A DNA stretch of 64,000 nt from Okeania sp034190295 (lineage in GTDB: Bacteria; Cyanobacteriota; Cyanobacteriia; Cyanobacteriales; Microcoleaceae). The stretch spans positions 1 to 64,000 of the forward strand of contig JAXHSW010000010.1 of the NCBI GenBank assembly GCA_034190295.1, written 5' to 3'. Below the pieces are notes generated by a model. That model saw only the letters and a program-made list of their open reading frames with translations. It had not been told where the DNA came from and did not search any database. This document shows positions 46,043 through 56,535 of the stretch, one piece after another. A program made the position numbers and the translations under genes. Position 1 is the stretch's first letter; each line of letters begins with the position of its first letter.

Positions 46043-46330
46043 GGGGAGTGGCTCACACGGATTTGGGCACGGATATACGGATAGGTCAGGGTGTGGGGGA
46101 GTGGCTCACACGGATTTGGGCACGGATATACGGATAGGTCAGGGTATAGGGGAGTGGCTCACACGGATTTGGGCACGGATATACGGATACGGATAGGTCA
46201 GGGTGTGGGGGAGTGGCTCACACGGATTTGGGCACGGATATACGGATACGGATAGGTCAGGGTGTGGGGGAGTGGCTCACACGGATTTGGGCACGGATAT
46301 ACGGATAGGTCAGGGTGTGGGGGAGTGGGG
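46043..46330. repeat. Tandem repeat of about 53-63 bp
   Basis: Five copies of GGGGAGTGGCTCACACGGAT followed by TTGGGCACGGATATACGGAT and AGGTCAGGGTGTG. Copies three and four carry a duplicated ACGGAT. No ORF. Confidence 0.9.
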
Positions 46331-46448
46331 GAGATGGGGAGATGGGAGTATTTTTCTATAGCAATGGGCTTTGTTGCATGAAAGTAGCGTTCTTAACATC
46401 CATTCGGCAGCTATATCGCCCTGCGACTGCAATTATTACTATTTATCT

Positions 46449-46902
46449 CAGGACTTACGCAATGGCACTAATTAGGGCTTACCGATCTATTCTAAAAGTA
46501 TTGACTGATATTGGTTTTAGCGTTTTAGAGTTGAAAAAAGTACCAGCTTTTGGGTGGCAAGAGCTGCATAAAGCTAGTATTTTGGGATGATTATGGCAGA
46601 AAAATTGAGAGACAAAACTTATACCATGTCCGGATAATTAGTGATAAAAAAGTCTTTGTTTGTAGTAGGGCTTCAGCCCGAAGTATAAATAGGGCTAAAG
46701 CCCTACTACGAACTTTAATTAATTATCACCATTTAACCGGACATGATATTACTCCTACCTCCTCCTTCATTCCCCGTTCTTCCTGTCTCCTGTCTCCTAC
46801 CCCAATAAAAAGACTTTCCTTATGCAAACCCTAATTATAGTGGTTACATCCGCAATAATGACCAAACAATACACTATATGTAGCAGCACTGCGTAAGTCC
46901 TG
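46449..46902. mobile_element. Family C element nested in family A
   Basis: CAGGACTTACGCAATGG at the left and CTGCGTAAGTCCTG at the right, 454 bp, much longer than other family C copies (91-117 bp). Left of the nested family B element it has an open stretch (46459-46587) reading RAYRSILKVLTDIGF, which I cannot assign. Confidence 0.65.
46621..46748. mobile_element. Family B element nested in family C
   Basis: ATACCATGTCCGGATAATTA to TTTAACCGGACATGATAT, 128 bp. The middle is a GGGCTAAAGCCCTACTAC-type palindrome. Confidence 0.75.
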
Positions 46903-47973
46903 TATCTATTGGACAATAGTTATTGCTGTGCTGAAGAGCGATCGCCCTGCGACTGCAATTATTACTATTGGACAATAGTTATTGCTGTGCTCAAGAGCGC
47001 CATTCGGAGTAAGTGCGGCAGCTTAATCGCCCTGCGACTGCAATTATTACTATTGGACAATAGTTATTGCTGTGCTCAAGAGCGCCATTCGGAGTAAGTG
47101 CGGCAGCTTAATCGCTCTGCGACTGCAATTATTACTATTGGACAATAGTTATTGCTGTGCTCAAGAGCGCCATTCGGAGTAAGTGCGGCAGCTATATTGC
47201 CCTGCGACTGCAATTATTACTATTGGACAATAGTTATTGCTGTGCTCAAGAGCGATCGCCCTGCGACTGCAATTATTACTATTGGACAATAGTTATTGCT
47301 GTGCTCAAGAGCGCCATTCGGAGTAAGTGCGGCAGCTTAATCGCCCTGCGACTGCAATTATTACTATTGGACAATAGTTATTGCTGTGCTCAAGAGCGCC
47401 ATTCGGAGTAAGTGCGGCAGCTTAATCGCTCTGCGACTGCAATTATTACTATTGGACAATAGTTATNNNNNNNNNNNNNNNNNNNNNNNNNNNNNNNNNN
47501 NNNNNNNNNNNNNNNNNNNNNNNNNNNNNNNNNNNNNNNNNNNNNNNNNNNNNNNNNNNNNNNNNNCAGCTTAATCGCTCTGCGACTGCAATTATTACTA
47601 TTGGACAATAGTTATTGCTGTGCTCAAGAGCGCCATTCGGAGTAAGTGCGGCAGCTTAATCGCTCTGCGACTGCAATTATTACTATTTATCTATTGGACA
47701 ATAGTTACAGCAGTTTCCGCACGTTATTGTTGTATATATGCGGAGCAAGTGCGGCAGCTAATACTTTCATGCAACAAAGCCATAGCAATGTGCGCTGGCT
47801 TATGTACAAATTACAGGAACTGTTCAATCACTAAAAGTCTTATATTATTCCTGCGGAATGCTTGCGCAAACGGTTTTTTATTCCCGCAGATGAGCTGTTG
47901 CCTATTGCCTGTTGCCTGCGCACAGCGCTATATAGCGTTTTCAAATGAGATCGGGACTTACGCGCACTGACAA

Positions 47974-49003
47974 TAGAGTTGTTGGGAAATAAGCTAGAAT
48001 GACAAAAGAATAAATTGGCCAGAAGAATGCTCAACGTTGAACAAGCCCTAAAACAAGACAGGTTACTAAGAGCATTAACAGGATTAAACCGTAAAGCATT
48101 TGAATCCTTGTTGCAGTCTTTTGACCAAATATATGAGCAAACATTGCTGGAGAAACCTCGGAGGGCGCTCTGTTGGAGGAGGCCGTAAGGCTCGTTTACG
48201 CACTCCTTAGCACAAATTATTCTATATTCTCTTCTACTTTAAATGTTACCCAACCTTTGATTTAGCTAGTATATTGTTTGATCTGGACCGCAGTCAGGCA
48301 CATTATTGGGTTCATCGTTTACAACCCCTAGCATTAGAAGCCACTCTGGGAGAAAAAAAGGCACTACCGGAGCGTCAAATCAATTGTGTCCAAGCATTTA
48401 GAGAGCGTTTCCCAGGAGTAGAACGAGCGATCGTCGATGGCACAGAGCGGCCAGTGCAACGACCAATTGATCCAGAAAAACAAAAACTCAATTATTCGGG
48501 AAAAAAAAGCGAAACTCTCGCAAACATCTAGCAGCAGTAGACCAAAACAAGCGAGTGCTAATATTAACTCAGGCTCGAGAAGGGAAGTTACATGATAAAA
48601 AGTTCCATGACCAGGAAAAGGTTGTTGGTAGTATACCTCTAGAAATTCCAATTGAAGTAGATAGTGGTTTTCGCTTGTCTCCACGCGCCAGTATGAAAAT
48701 ATCCGCATCCCCCATAAAAAACCAAAGGGAGGAGAACTAACTGAACAGCAAAAGTTAGAAAACAGAAATTTGAGTCAATCAAGGGTAATATGTGAAAACG
48801 TTTTCGCCGGTGTTAAACGTTATGGCGCAGTTAGCCAGATTTATCGTAATCACAAGAGTAATTTTGATGACAAGTTAATGTTCACAGCAACTGGGTCCGT
48901 GGAACTTATATCTGATGGCAGCATAAATAATCAAATCACTAACCAAAATATATTATTTTCATGTTAGTTTTTTCCTAACCTAAGTTATTTCCCAACAACT
49001 CTA
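47974..49003 (+). mobile_element. Degenerate IS5-family insertion sequence
   Basis: About 1030 bp with 17-bp terminal inverted repeats TAGAGTTGTTGGGAAAT (47974-47990) and ATTTCCCAACAACTCTA (48987-49003). It encloses one broken DDE transposase gene. The sequence from 49004 to 49433 shows GTGTGGGAGGTGTGGG and TTCTGCCTTCTGCC runs and no gene. Confidence 0.85.
48027..48966 (+). pseudogene. IS5-family DDE transposase pseudogene
   Basis: Fragments across frames: MLNVEQALKQDRLLRALTGL, IYEQTLLEKPRRAL, ILFDLDRSQAHYWVHRLQPL, VERAIVDGTERPVQRPIDPE (catalytic Asp), LILTQAREGKLHDKKFHDQE, IPIEVDSGF (second Asp region), and NLSQSRVICENVFAGVKRYG (Glu region). At least three frameshifts and a stop (48188, 48530, 48670 regions) make it inactive. 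Confidence 0.88.
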
Positions 49004-49433
49004 ATATATAGAACCCCTAACCAAATCTATTTAAAAGGGAGTGTGGGAGGTGTGGGAGGTGTGGTCAGGGTGGGGAGTGTGGGGAGATGGAAGCATTATT
49101 CTACCTTTTTCCCCTATCCTCTAACTGGAACTCCTGGCTTCACCAGGACTGACTTCACCAGGACTTTGCCAAAAACCCGTACCGCGTGCAAAGAGACCAA
49201 ATGCCTTCTATATAGGGTTTTCGTGCGTTACGCTACCGCGCTTCACACCCTACTGGAGCGACACACCTTAAATGGTGCATTAGATGAGGAGTGTGGGGAG
49301 GGTGGGGAGAAAAAGACACCTAGAAACAAAAATAAGAGTGCACAGTTTTAGCTGTGTCAGTCCACTACCAATAGCTTGCTCTTTCCCTTCTGCCTTCTGC
49401 CTTCTGCCTTCTGCCTTCTGTCTTCTGCCTTCT

Positions 49434-50102
49434 TCAATTACTAGATAAACGTTGCAGAGATATACTTGCTGCTTGAGATACTTGAGAATGGCTATCTTTT
49501 TCTAAATATTTCAAGGCAGATATACTCTTAGGAGTAGACATATTTCCTAAAGCTTCTGCTAAACGTTGGCGAATTAACCAATCTTCTGAAAGGGCAAACT
49601 TGAGAATATGTTCCACTGCTTCTAAGTCTCCAATTTCTCCTAAAGCTGCGATCGCTGCTTGTTGTATCACCATCTCCTGACTATCTAAAGCTTCTATCAA
49701 TAAATCATGAGCACGTCGATCTTTCAGGTTTCCCAGAGAAACTGCGGCACTGAAACGTACTAACCAACTGGTATCTTCATAAAATGCTCTCGCTAAGGGT
49801 TCAAAAGCTCTAATATCCTCTAGATAACCTAACGCTCCCGCAGCATCAGCACGAATTCCATAATCTGCATCTTTTTCTAACAATTCTACTAAAATTGAGT
49901 AGCATTCCTCTGTCTGTTTTACACCCAGGGCAAATACTGCCATGGAGCGTACTGGTAAATTTTGGTCATTCAATACTTTTTTAATCAAAGGTACTGCCTC
50001 AGTAGCAGATACTTCTCTTAGATAGGCAAGGGCAAGAAGGCGATCGCGAGAATTTTCACTATCTAATTGGACAGATATTTGCTCTAAACTCATCTTTTGC
50101 AT
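49434..50102 (-). CDS. HEAT-repeat protein (phycobilin lyase/NblB-like)
   Basis: 222 residues of about six HEAT-type units (LPVRSMAVFALGVKQTEECY, YGIRADAAGALGYLEDIRAF, WLVRFSAAVSLGNLKDRRAH, MVIQQAAIAALGEIGDLEAV). Length and unit type resemble cyanobacterial NblB/CpcE-type proteins that act on phycobilisomes, but HEAT proteins are hard to tell apart. Start ATG 50102 or 50093. Soluble. Confidence 0.75.
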   Translation of the reverse strand: MQKMSLEQISVQLDSENSRDRLLALAYLREVSATEAVPLIKKVLNDQNLPVRSMAVFALGVKQTEECYSILVELLEKDADYGIRADAAGALGYLEDIRAFEPLARAFYEDTSWLVRFSAAVSLGNLKDRRAHDLLIEALDSQEMVIQQAAIAALGEIGDLEAVEHILKFALSEDWLIRQRLAEALGNMSTPKSISALKYLEKDSHSQVSQAASISLQRLSSN

Positions 50103-50925
50103 ATTTGGCCTTTATTTGTAAAACTTTACATTTGTCTTCTATTATAGTTAACAAGAAAGAAGTCAGAGGGAAGAAGGAAGAAGTAATAAAAAAATGTTCC
50201 ATCACAAGCGCCATTGCCAAATCTTTCTTTATCAAAATAACATGGGTCGCGCCACCCCGCCTTTTAAGGCGCAATATTTGGTAGTGCGTCAAGGAAGTGT
50301 GGGAAGTGTGGTCCGTGCGGGAAGCGTGGTCCGTGTGGTCTGGTCTGCTCGAAAGTAGGAGGAATAATTGTACCTGTATCTTTCTGGGAAGTGTCTGTCT
50401 TTCGTCCTAACTTTTTGGTCTTAAAGGGTGAAAAATTTGCACTTTTTTCCCGACAAAAATCCTAAAAACTTTATATCTCAGTGCTTTTAGATTAGATCTG
50501 CGGGCCCTACGCAGGCGAATCCCACACTTTATATCATGTCCGGATAATTAGTGATGAAAAAACTTATCATGAGTGCTTCAACAGTAAATCTTTCTATTTC
50601 CCCTACTCCCCTACTCCCCTACTCCCCTACTCCCCTACTCCCCCGCTCCCCTACTATCTTAATAATAAGTATTCAACCGGACATGATATTACGCTCTGCA
50701 CAACCCAATATTTTTGGAGAGTTGCTCAAATCTCCTTTACAAAAATAACTTCTGACTTGCAGACTTGCAGACTTGCTGACGCGCGTTAACTTCCCACACT
50801 TCCCGCACTTCCCACACCTCCCACACCTCCCACACTTCCCAAACTTCCCACACCTCCCACACCTCCATCCCTTGCGTATCCGTGTATCCGTGCCATAATC
50901 CGTGTGAGCCACACTCCCGGTCTTT
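50103..50925. other. Intergenic region with repeats and a family B element
   Basis: Holds a GGCGGGGTTTTAGACCC-type fragment (about 50225-50285), the inverted copy of the 30110-30340 repeat (50285-50500), a family B element (50531-50688) with CTCCCCTACTCCCCTACTCC inside, and CTTCCCACACTTCCC-like tandem units (50790-50870). No gene. Confidence 0.65.
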
Positions 50926-52908
50926 TCAGGTTTCATCTTCAGCGAGGGTAATTAATTCATCTTCAAGAGTTAAATCAAATTGAGTATTTAAACTCGGCGC
51001 TATATAGATACCAAAATTATTTTCTTTATCTTGAGATTGAGAAGTTATCTTCACACCAATGCAAATTTCATTACGAGATTGAGCAGCAAATACACAGTCA
51101 GCAAAAGATAATTTACCAATTTTTTCAGGAGGGAAGAAAAGTGCTATAGGTTTAATATACATTTCGCTACCTTCTGCCGAAAATAAATAACGATAGACTA
51201 ACATTACCCCTGGTTCTTGAGATACTTGGGCTAAAATTTTCGACACAAATTGATTAGATAGTAGGAAGTCTTGAACCCCAGCTTTAATTACCAAATCTGT
51301 TTCTTCGGAGTCAGCTAGTTCTGCTACTAATTCAGTTGTAACTGGGTTTCCTGTTTTCTCTGTATATTGCAAAAATATTTGCCTAATTTCTAGTAATATT
51401 GTGAGAGTTTTAGCATCTATTTCTTCAGAGTTTTTACCTTGACTGGCTAAAATTGAAATGCTGTTATATCGTTCTGGTTGGAGAGTTTCCAGTTCCTCAA
51501 CAACATCTACATCTCTTTCCCAAAATTGCATTAAAATTTCAGGATAAGCTTGACTAATTTCGTTAAACTGAGCTTCAATTTCTGATGTTAATTTGTGAGT
51601 AACTAGATTAATTTCTGAACCATCAAGTACATATTTAGCATATTCTCGGAGACAGATTGGAGTTTTTGAGTTCCAACCAATAATTAAATGTTTTTCTGTT
51701 TTTCTAGCAAGAGTTTTTCGGGAGTCAACATAACCTAAAATTTGAGGTTTAACGAAAGGTTCCTGATGAAATGTAATTTGGGAGTCATCTTCCGCCAGAA
51801 CAATTATTGATTCAGCATCTTTTAAGTTGTAATTGTTATCTGGTTTGATAATTACATTGCCATTTTTATCTCGCACACCTAAAGGAATACTTTGATAAAA
51901 ATGAAATTGTAATTCGGTAAAACGGAGGTTTTGCCAATCATGTTCAGGACGATAAAAATAAATTTCATTTCCAGCAAAACCCACTAAATTTAAGTATACT
52001 GTTGCTAGCCCTACAGAGCGTGAAGTTTGGACTAAAATTCTACCTAAAATATCAGCTTCATTCAAAGTTGTTACAGCTTCAGGAGCAATGCTTTTAGCTA
52101 AAATGCGATATTGTTCTGAGTGAATTTCAGCTATTATTGGTGGTAAAGATAATTTTTTTTCCTCATTAGCTGCTACAGTGGCTAAAATTGCTTTGACAAC
52201 TCTGGCATCAGACAATTTTTTCAACTCTTTTGAATCTGAGCCTTTAGCATCATTTAAAATCACTACCGATCTAGCAACTTTAACTCCTACTTTATTCAGA
52301 TTATTTATATTTGTTACTGTTCCACTACGAGTAACTACTCTAGTAGTTTTTAAATCTCCTAATTTATCGCGGAGAAAATCATCCATTTCTTCTTTATCTT
52401 CTGCTGATAAAATCACAATTACTGCATCAGATTCTGATTCATTTGCTATTACTAACTCAGTAAGAATATCTACAATTCTGTCATTAAAACCTAAGATTAA
52501 AGTATGGTTTTTTTCTACTACCAAGCTTTTACCTTTTTTCAGCAAAGTCAGTCGCGATTCAAATTCTTGAGTTATAAAAGCTACTAAACTAGAAAAAAGT
52601 ACTAAACCGACAAAAATAGTTAACACCCCTACAGTTTTAGTGGATAAATTTGCTTCGTCTCCAGTGTCTCTGAGACCTATTAGTTGAACAAATACATCCC
52701 AAAGTAAATCGCCTTCTAAATCTTGATTTGGGAACAGCCACTCAGAAATATAACGTAGAACTGTCATGAATAAAAAGGCCCCAAAAAAAGCAGAGAGCAA
52801 TGCTAGAAATACAGAAAATCCACCTCTTGACATAAAGTTGTCAAACTTATATTGAAAGCGTTCTTGCCAGGAGATTTTACTTTGAGCAGACATAGATTTT
52901 TTCTTCAA
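50926..52908 (-). CDS. CASTOR/POLLUX (DMI1)-type ion channel
   Basis: 660 residues. Two membrane segments lie near 30-55 (GGFSVFLALLSAFFGAFLFM) and 93-115 (VGVLTIFVGLVLFSSLVAFI), with a pore region between them. Large cytoplasmic NAD-binding-like RCK domains follow (NHTLILGFNDRIVDILTELV, HLIIGWNSKTPICLREYAKY). This matches the plant CASTOR/POLLUX family, which also occurs in bacteria; in cyanobacteria the ion is uncertain (K+ or Ca2+). Start at 52908 or 52893. A TPR protein lies upstream on the same strand. Confidence 0.85.
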   Translation of the reverse strand: MKKKSMSAQSKISWQERFQYKFDNFMSRGGFSVFLALLSAFFGAFLFMTVLRYISEWLFPNQDLEGDLLWDVFVQLIGLRDTGDEANLSTKTVGVLTIFVGLVLFSSLVAFITQEFESRLTLLKKGKSLVVEKNHTLILGFNDRIVDILTELVIANESESDAVIVILSAEDKEEMDDFLRDKLGDLKTTRVVTRSGTVTNINNLNKVGVKVARSVVILNDAKGSDSKELKKLSDARVVKAILATVAANEEKKLSLPPIIAEIHSEQYRILAKSIAPEAVTTLNEADILGRILVQTSRSVGLATVYLNLVGFAGNEIYFYRPEHDWQNLRFTELQFHFYQSIPLGVRDKNGNVIIKPDNNYNLKDAESIIVLAEDDSQITFHQEPFVKPQILGYVDSRKTLARKTEKHLIIGWNSKTPICLREYAKYVLDGSEINLVTHKLTSEIEAQFNEISQAYPEILMQFWERDVDVVEELETLQPERYNSISILASQGKNSEEIDAKTLTILLEIRQIFLQYTEKTGNPVTTELVAELADSEETDLVIKAGVQDFLLSNQFVSKILAQVSQEPGVMLVYRYLFSAEGSEMYIKPIALFFPPEKIGKLSFADCVFAAQSRNEICIGVKITSQSQDKENNFGIYIAPSLNTQFDLTLEDELITLAEDET

Positions 52909-53031
52909 ATTAATATAATTATTTTGTCTGTGGTTGAATATGGATCAACATAATTTTATTTATCGTTGATAATTATACAATAAATGAATGTATATATGTT
53001 AAAAAAATAGGAAGTTATGCAACTAAGCAAT

Positions 53032-53219
53032 GTAAGCTTTTCCTCCGGAATGTTGCGCAAACAGCTGTCAGCTATTAGCTATTAATTTTGGGGAAGATAA
53101 AAATAACCTTTGAAATTGAAACAGAATAAAAATTATTGTTAAAGTCTCCTTCCTAAATCTTAGAAATAATGAATAATTAGGGCTTGTTGATAGCTGACTG
53201 CTAATAGCTGTTTGCTTAC
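53032..53219. mobile_element. Family E element with 8-bp duplication
   Basis: 188 bp, GTAAGCTTTTCCTCC to CTGTTTGCTTAC, flanked by TAAGCAAT on both sides (53024-53031 and 53220-53227). It is the same length as the copy in the tnpB relic. Confidence 0.85.
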
Positions 53220-53498
53220 TAAGCAATAAAATTCAATACGGTTACTTAAACTATTTATTAAGACTATCTCCGGTTGAATACTTACAGCAGTTTCCTACTT
53301 GATTAAGTACTTATGTTGATGGTTTTAGGGAGTAGGAAAGATCGGTCGGAGGATAGAGAACAAGTAAAAAGTATTTACTCCGTAAGTTGTAGGACATTAA
53401 TCACCGAATCTGCTGTATAAATAGCAAAAGGGAACAGAGGAAAGACAAAAGGCATATTCAACAATTAATAATTAATAATGAATAATTAATAATTAACA

Positions 53499-53598
53499 AT
53501 TACCTCTCCTTGAAAGCGGATAGGATTGACTAATTATGAAAATTTTTCTTTATTATCCCCTTAAAAGGGGAGGCTTTCAACCACTATTTTTCGGTAAA
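53499..53598. mobile_element. Family D miniature element
   Basis: AATTACCTCTCCTTGAAAGC to TTTTTCGGTAA, preceded by the AATAATGAATAATTAAT microsatellite seen at other copies. Confidence 0.65.
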
Positions 53599-53926
53599 GA
53601 TATAGCTTTTATAGCAAGCACGATGAAATCATGTGACAAATAACTAATTAGGATGTGGATTTCTTGATTAGGTCTACTGTTCAACAATTATTAATTATCC
53701 ATTATTCATTGTTCAGACTTCAATTGTTGAATAGAGTCGCTTTTCCTTATGGAATAAAGGGCGCAAACCCTAACGCCATCCCATCCTACGGGAAGCTCCG
53801 CAATTTCGGTCCGGAATGCTCCACAGCAAAACGACCGCTTATTTCTTCTTTAAAAAAGAGGCTTTAAACCTTAATTATTCGGTCAAATACAAATTCACCC
53901 AAAATTTCAAACCTACTACCTATCAA

Positions 53927-55255
53927 TTAATTAATTAATTTATTAAACAGTTCGTTATTTCTAATATCGTCAAAGTCTGCTTCATTTTTTGCCATTTCCT
54001 GACATCTATTAGGATTAAGACTAATTGCTTTTTTCAAAGTTTTCAAACCTGCTTCAACTTCACCTTTCAAAACACAACAACGAGCCTTATTATACCAAGC
54101 ACTAAAAAAGTCAGGTTTAATTTTTGCTGCATTATCATAACAAGCGATCGCCTCTCCATAAATACCCAACTTCATCAAAGCAACCCCTCGATTATTCCAG
54201 GCATCGCTATAATTATTTTTAATAGCAATTGCCTGATTATAAGACTTAACAGCCTCTTGATATTTTTGAATTTTTGCTAAACAAACACCACGATTATTCC
54301 AAGCATCAGCATAATCAGCTTTAACTTTAATCGCTTGTTCAAAAGAATTAATTGCCTCTTGATAATGCTGCAATTCTATTAAAGAAACACCCCGATTATT
54401 CCAAGCATCAGCATAATCAGCGCGAATTTGTAAAGCTCTATCATAAGAAGCGATCGCCTCGTCATACATTTTTAATCTTGTCAATACCACCCCTCGATTA
54501 TTCCAAGTATCTGCCATTTCAGGATGAATTTTTAAGGCTCGATCGTAAGAAGAAATAGCTTCTTTGAGTCTACCTGCAAAGAAAAATTTATCTGCTTGTT
54601 TAGCATAATCATTTGCCATCATTAACGGCTCAGAATTATCAGTTTGAGCAGCAGAATATTGAATCAACGTATCCTTTTGCAGTTGTTCTATTTTTTCGTC
54701 AGCTTGTTGACTTTGTTGTTGCAGTTCATCTAATATTATTTGAGCTTCATTCACGATTTCTTTTAACTGAGATATTGTGTCATATTTAAAACTTTCAATT
54801 TCTTGCTCTGTAATAAAAATTTTGTTAGATAATTTTGTCTGAAGAAACCAAATCCAAATTGCTGCAGAGGCAGGAAATAAAGTCAGCAAAATCAAAAAAA
54901 TACTGAGTAATGATGTGGCATGACGAAATGTATAATCTACTTCTTCTCGCACGGTACTACGAATTTCTTCTTTCAATTGAAAATCTGCTACTTGCTCCTG
55001 ATTTTGAGCTAGCAAACTATTAATTGGATGAGTTGCAAAATTTTGATTTTCTGGGAGTACAGATAATAACTTTAAATCATTTTTTTGTTGGTAATTATCG
55101 TCAATTTTATCCTTTGTCCCTTGACTATATGCAGAATTTCCACTAATAGAAAATATTAGGGTTATAATTAAAATAGAAATTGATTGTGGTAAGCCTTTGC
55201 TTAGGTTTTTTAACATCTGCTTGTAGCAAAACTCTACCTTATGGATAATTCTCAT
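53927..55255 (-). CDS. Membrane TPR protein
   Basis: About 440 residues. A hydrophobic N-terminal signal (SISILIITLIFSISG), a second membrane segment (LLSIFLILLTLFPASAAIWI, about 115-140) and a coiled coil are followed by seven or eight 34-residue TPR units of the type DAWNNRGVSLIELQHYQEAI. ATG 55255 is chosen over a TTG at 55270; ATG 55216 would begin just at the signal. It probably scaffolds protein complexes at the membrane. Confidence 0.8.
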   Translation of the reverse strand: MRIIHKVEFCYKQMLKNLSKGLPQSISILIITLIFSISGNSAYSQGTKDKIDDNYQQKNDLKLLSVLPENQNFATHPINSLLAQNQEQVADFQLKEEIRSTVREEVDYTFRHATSLLSIFLILLTLFPASAAIWIWFLQTKLSNKIFITEQEIESFKYDTISQLKEIVNEAQIILDELQQQSQQADEKIEQLQKDTLIQYSAAQTDNSEPLMMANDYAKQADKFFFAGRLKEAISSYDRALKIHPEMADTWNNRGVVLTRLKMYDEAIASYDRALQIRADYADAWNNRGVSLIELQHYQEAINSFEQAIKVKADYADAWNNRGVCLAKIQKYQEAVKSYNQAIAIKNNYSDAWNNRGVALMKLGIYGEAIACYDNAAKIKPDFFSAWYNKARCCVLKGEVEAGLKTLKKAISLNPNRCQEMAKNEADFDDIRNNELFNKLIN

Positions 55256-55901
55256 AGCTTCTAATACCAAATTAATTTATAAGTTGCATAGAATAATATC
55301 TCGAACGGGGTTAAGTGTAGTTCTAGATAGACAAATTAATCAATTTCTTCAAGAAGGAAGGACTGAAGTTTGAAAGGAGAGAATAAGAGGTATTGCTGAG
55401 GGGCGGGATGAATATAATACCAATTCCCAAAAATAATGCTATACCTCCGATGCGACTTCAGTTATTAAGTAATAATAATACTTAAGTAATTTTTGTAACT
55501 ATTATCGGCATTAAGCCAAAATATCTTATGTATTTGAAGCCTACTCCCTACTGCCTACTTCCTAATTTTAAGGAGATTTAGCAAGACATTGAAAAGGTAT
55601 AAGTGGAGTCGGTATCCTGCCAAGGAGTGAAAATATCAGGAACGGGCAAGATGCCCATTCCACAAAACTATAGATTTTTACTTCTTTCTTCTTTCTTTTT
55701 CCTTCTTCCTTGTGCTATAAAGTAATAATATTCCTATCTATAGCATTATAGAAATAGTAAATTTTTAACTTTTGATTTTTATAGCACTAAAAGAATTGGG
55801 CGCGGACATTTTTCAATCCTAAAATCCTTTTACAGTTTCCTATTCCCGATTCAAGTAGCGCTATAACTTTTGACTTTTAATTTTTAACTTTTGACTTAAA
55901 A
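55256..55901. other. Intergenic region upstream of rimM
   Basis: Carries a degenerate copy of the 336-bp repeat region (TTAAGTAATAATAATAC, about 55440-55510), a GGAACGGGCAAGATGCCCAT repeat (about 55620-55670) and an AGAATTGGGCGCGGACATT repeat (about 55790-55845). No gene. Confidence 0.55.
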
Positions 55902-56531
55902 ATGTCTGAATGGATTGAAATTGGTAGAATTGTTGCTCCTCAAGGTTTGAGAGGAGAGTTGCGAGTATATCCTAACTCTGACTTTCCAGAAAGATTCTTA
56001 GAACCAGGAAAAAGATGGTTATTACAGCCAGGTCAGGTAGACCCCCAAGATATTGAGTTACTGGGTGGTCGTTATCTTCCTGGTAAAGAATTATATGTGA
56101 TAGAGTTGGCAGGAATCGAAAGTCGCGAACAAGCTGAAGCATTACGCAATAGTCATTTGTTCATCCAACGAGGCGATCGCCCCCAACTAGCAGAGGATGA
56201 ATTTTATCTACCAGACTTAATTGGTTTGACAGTTATTAATCAATTAAATGGGGAAATGGTTGGTAAAGTTGTGAGTATGATTTCAGCAGGAAACGATTTA
56301 TTAGAAGTAGAAAAAATATCTATAGATACTCCTATTCTTTCTGAAGCTATTACTGAAGATAAACCACTACAAAAAAGTGGGAGAAGTAGGCGTAAAAAAC
56401 ATCAGAAAAAACCGAAATCTTCTCCTCCTCAAAATCTATTAATTCCTTTTGTTAAAGAAATTGTTCCTGTAGTTGATTTTGAAAAAGGTATTATTGAAAT
56501 TGTTCCCCCATTAGGCTTAATTGACTTATAA
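55902..56531 (+). CDS. rimM: Ribosome maturation factor RimM
   Basis: 209 residues. The N-terminal RimM domain is clear (IGRIVAPQGLRGELRVYPNS, ELLGGRYLPGKELYVIELAG), and the PRC barrel follows (DLIGLTVINQLNGEMVGKVV, LLIPFVKEIVPVVDFEKGII). It assists 16S rRNA processing of the 30S head. A basic insert of about 25 residues (SGRSRRKKHQKKPK) sits inside the PRC domain. The ribosome site is weak because repeat sequence directly precedes the start. Confidence 0.93.
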   Translation: MSEWIEIGRIVAPQGLRGELRVYPNSDFPERFLEPGKRWLLQPGQVDPQDIELLGGRYLPGKELYVIELAGIESREQAEALRNSHLFIQRGDRPQLAEDEFYLPDLIGLTVINQLNGEMVGKVVSMISAGNDLLEVEKISIDTPILSEAITEDKPLQKSGRSRRKKHQKKPKSSPPQNLLIPFVKEIVPVVDFEKGIIEIVPPLGLIDL

Positions 56532-56535
56532 AAAA

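Larger units (their letters stand above)
46367..47781. mobile_element. Large composite family A element with nested elements
   Basis: GGCTTTGTTGCATGAAAGTA to TACTTTCATGCAACAAAGCC, flanked by a perfect 9-bp duplication ATAGCAATG (46358-46366 and 47782-47790). It contains a family C element (46449-46902), which itself contains a family B element (46621-46748). It also has a tandem array of about 85-bp units (46905-47700: GACTGCAATTATTACTATTG, GCGCCATTCGGAGTAAGTGC) with a 100-N gap (47467-47566). It has no transposase gene. Confidence 0.85.
52909..53926. other. Intergenic region with family E and D elements
   Basis: Contains a family E element (53032-53219), AATAATTAATAATTAAC microsatellites, a family D element (53499-53598) and a decayed second copy (53835-53884). 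A nano-repeat-like CCGGAATGCTCCACAGCAAA lies at 53812-53831. No gene supported. Confidence 0.65.

Noticed and set aside
46905..47700. Regular repeats with short palindromes that resemble a CRISPR array
   Set aside because: Units of about 85 bp are almost wholly identical, with no variable spacers of equal length and no cas genes; it is the interior of a family A element.
48364..48708. Minus-strand ORF over the transposase
   Set aside because: Shadow of the transposase coding strand; the + strand fragments match the IS5 family.
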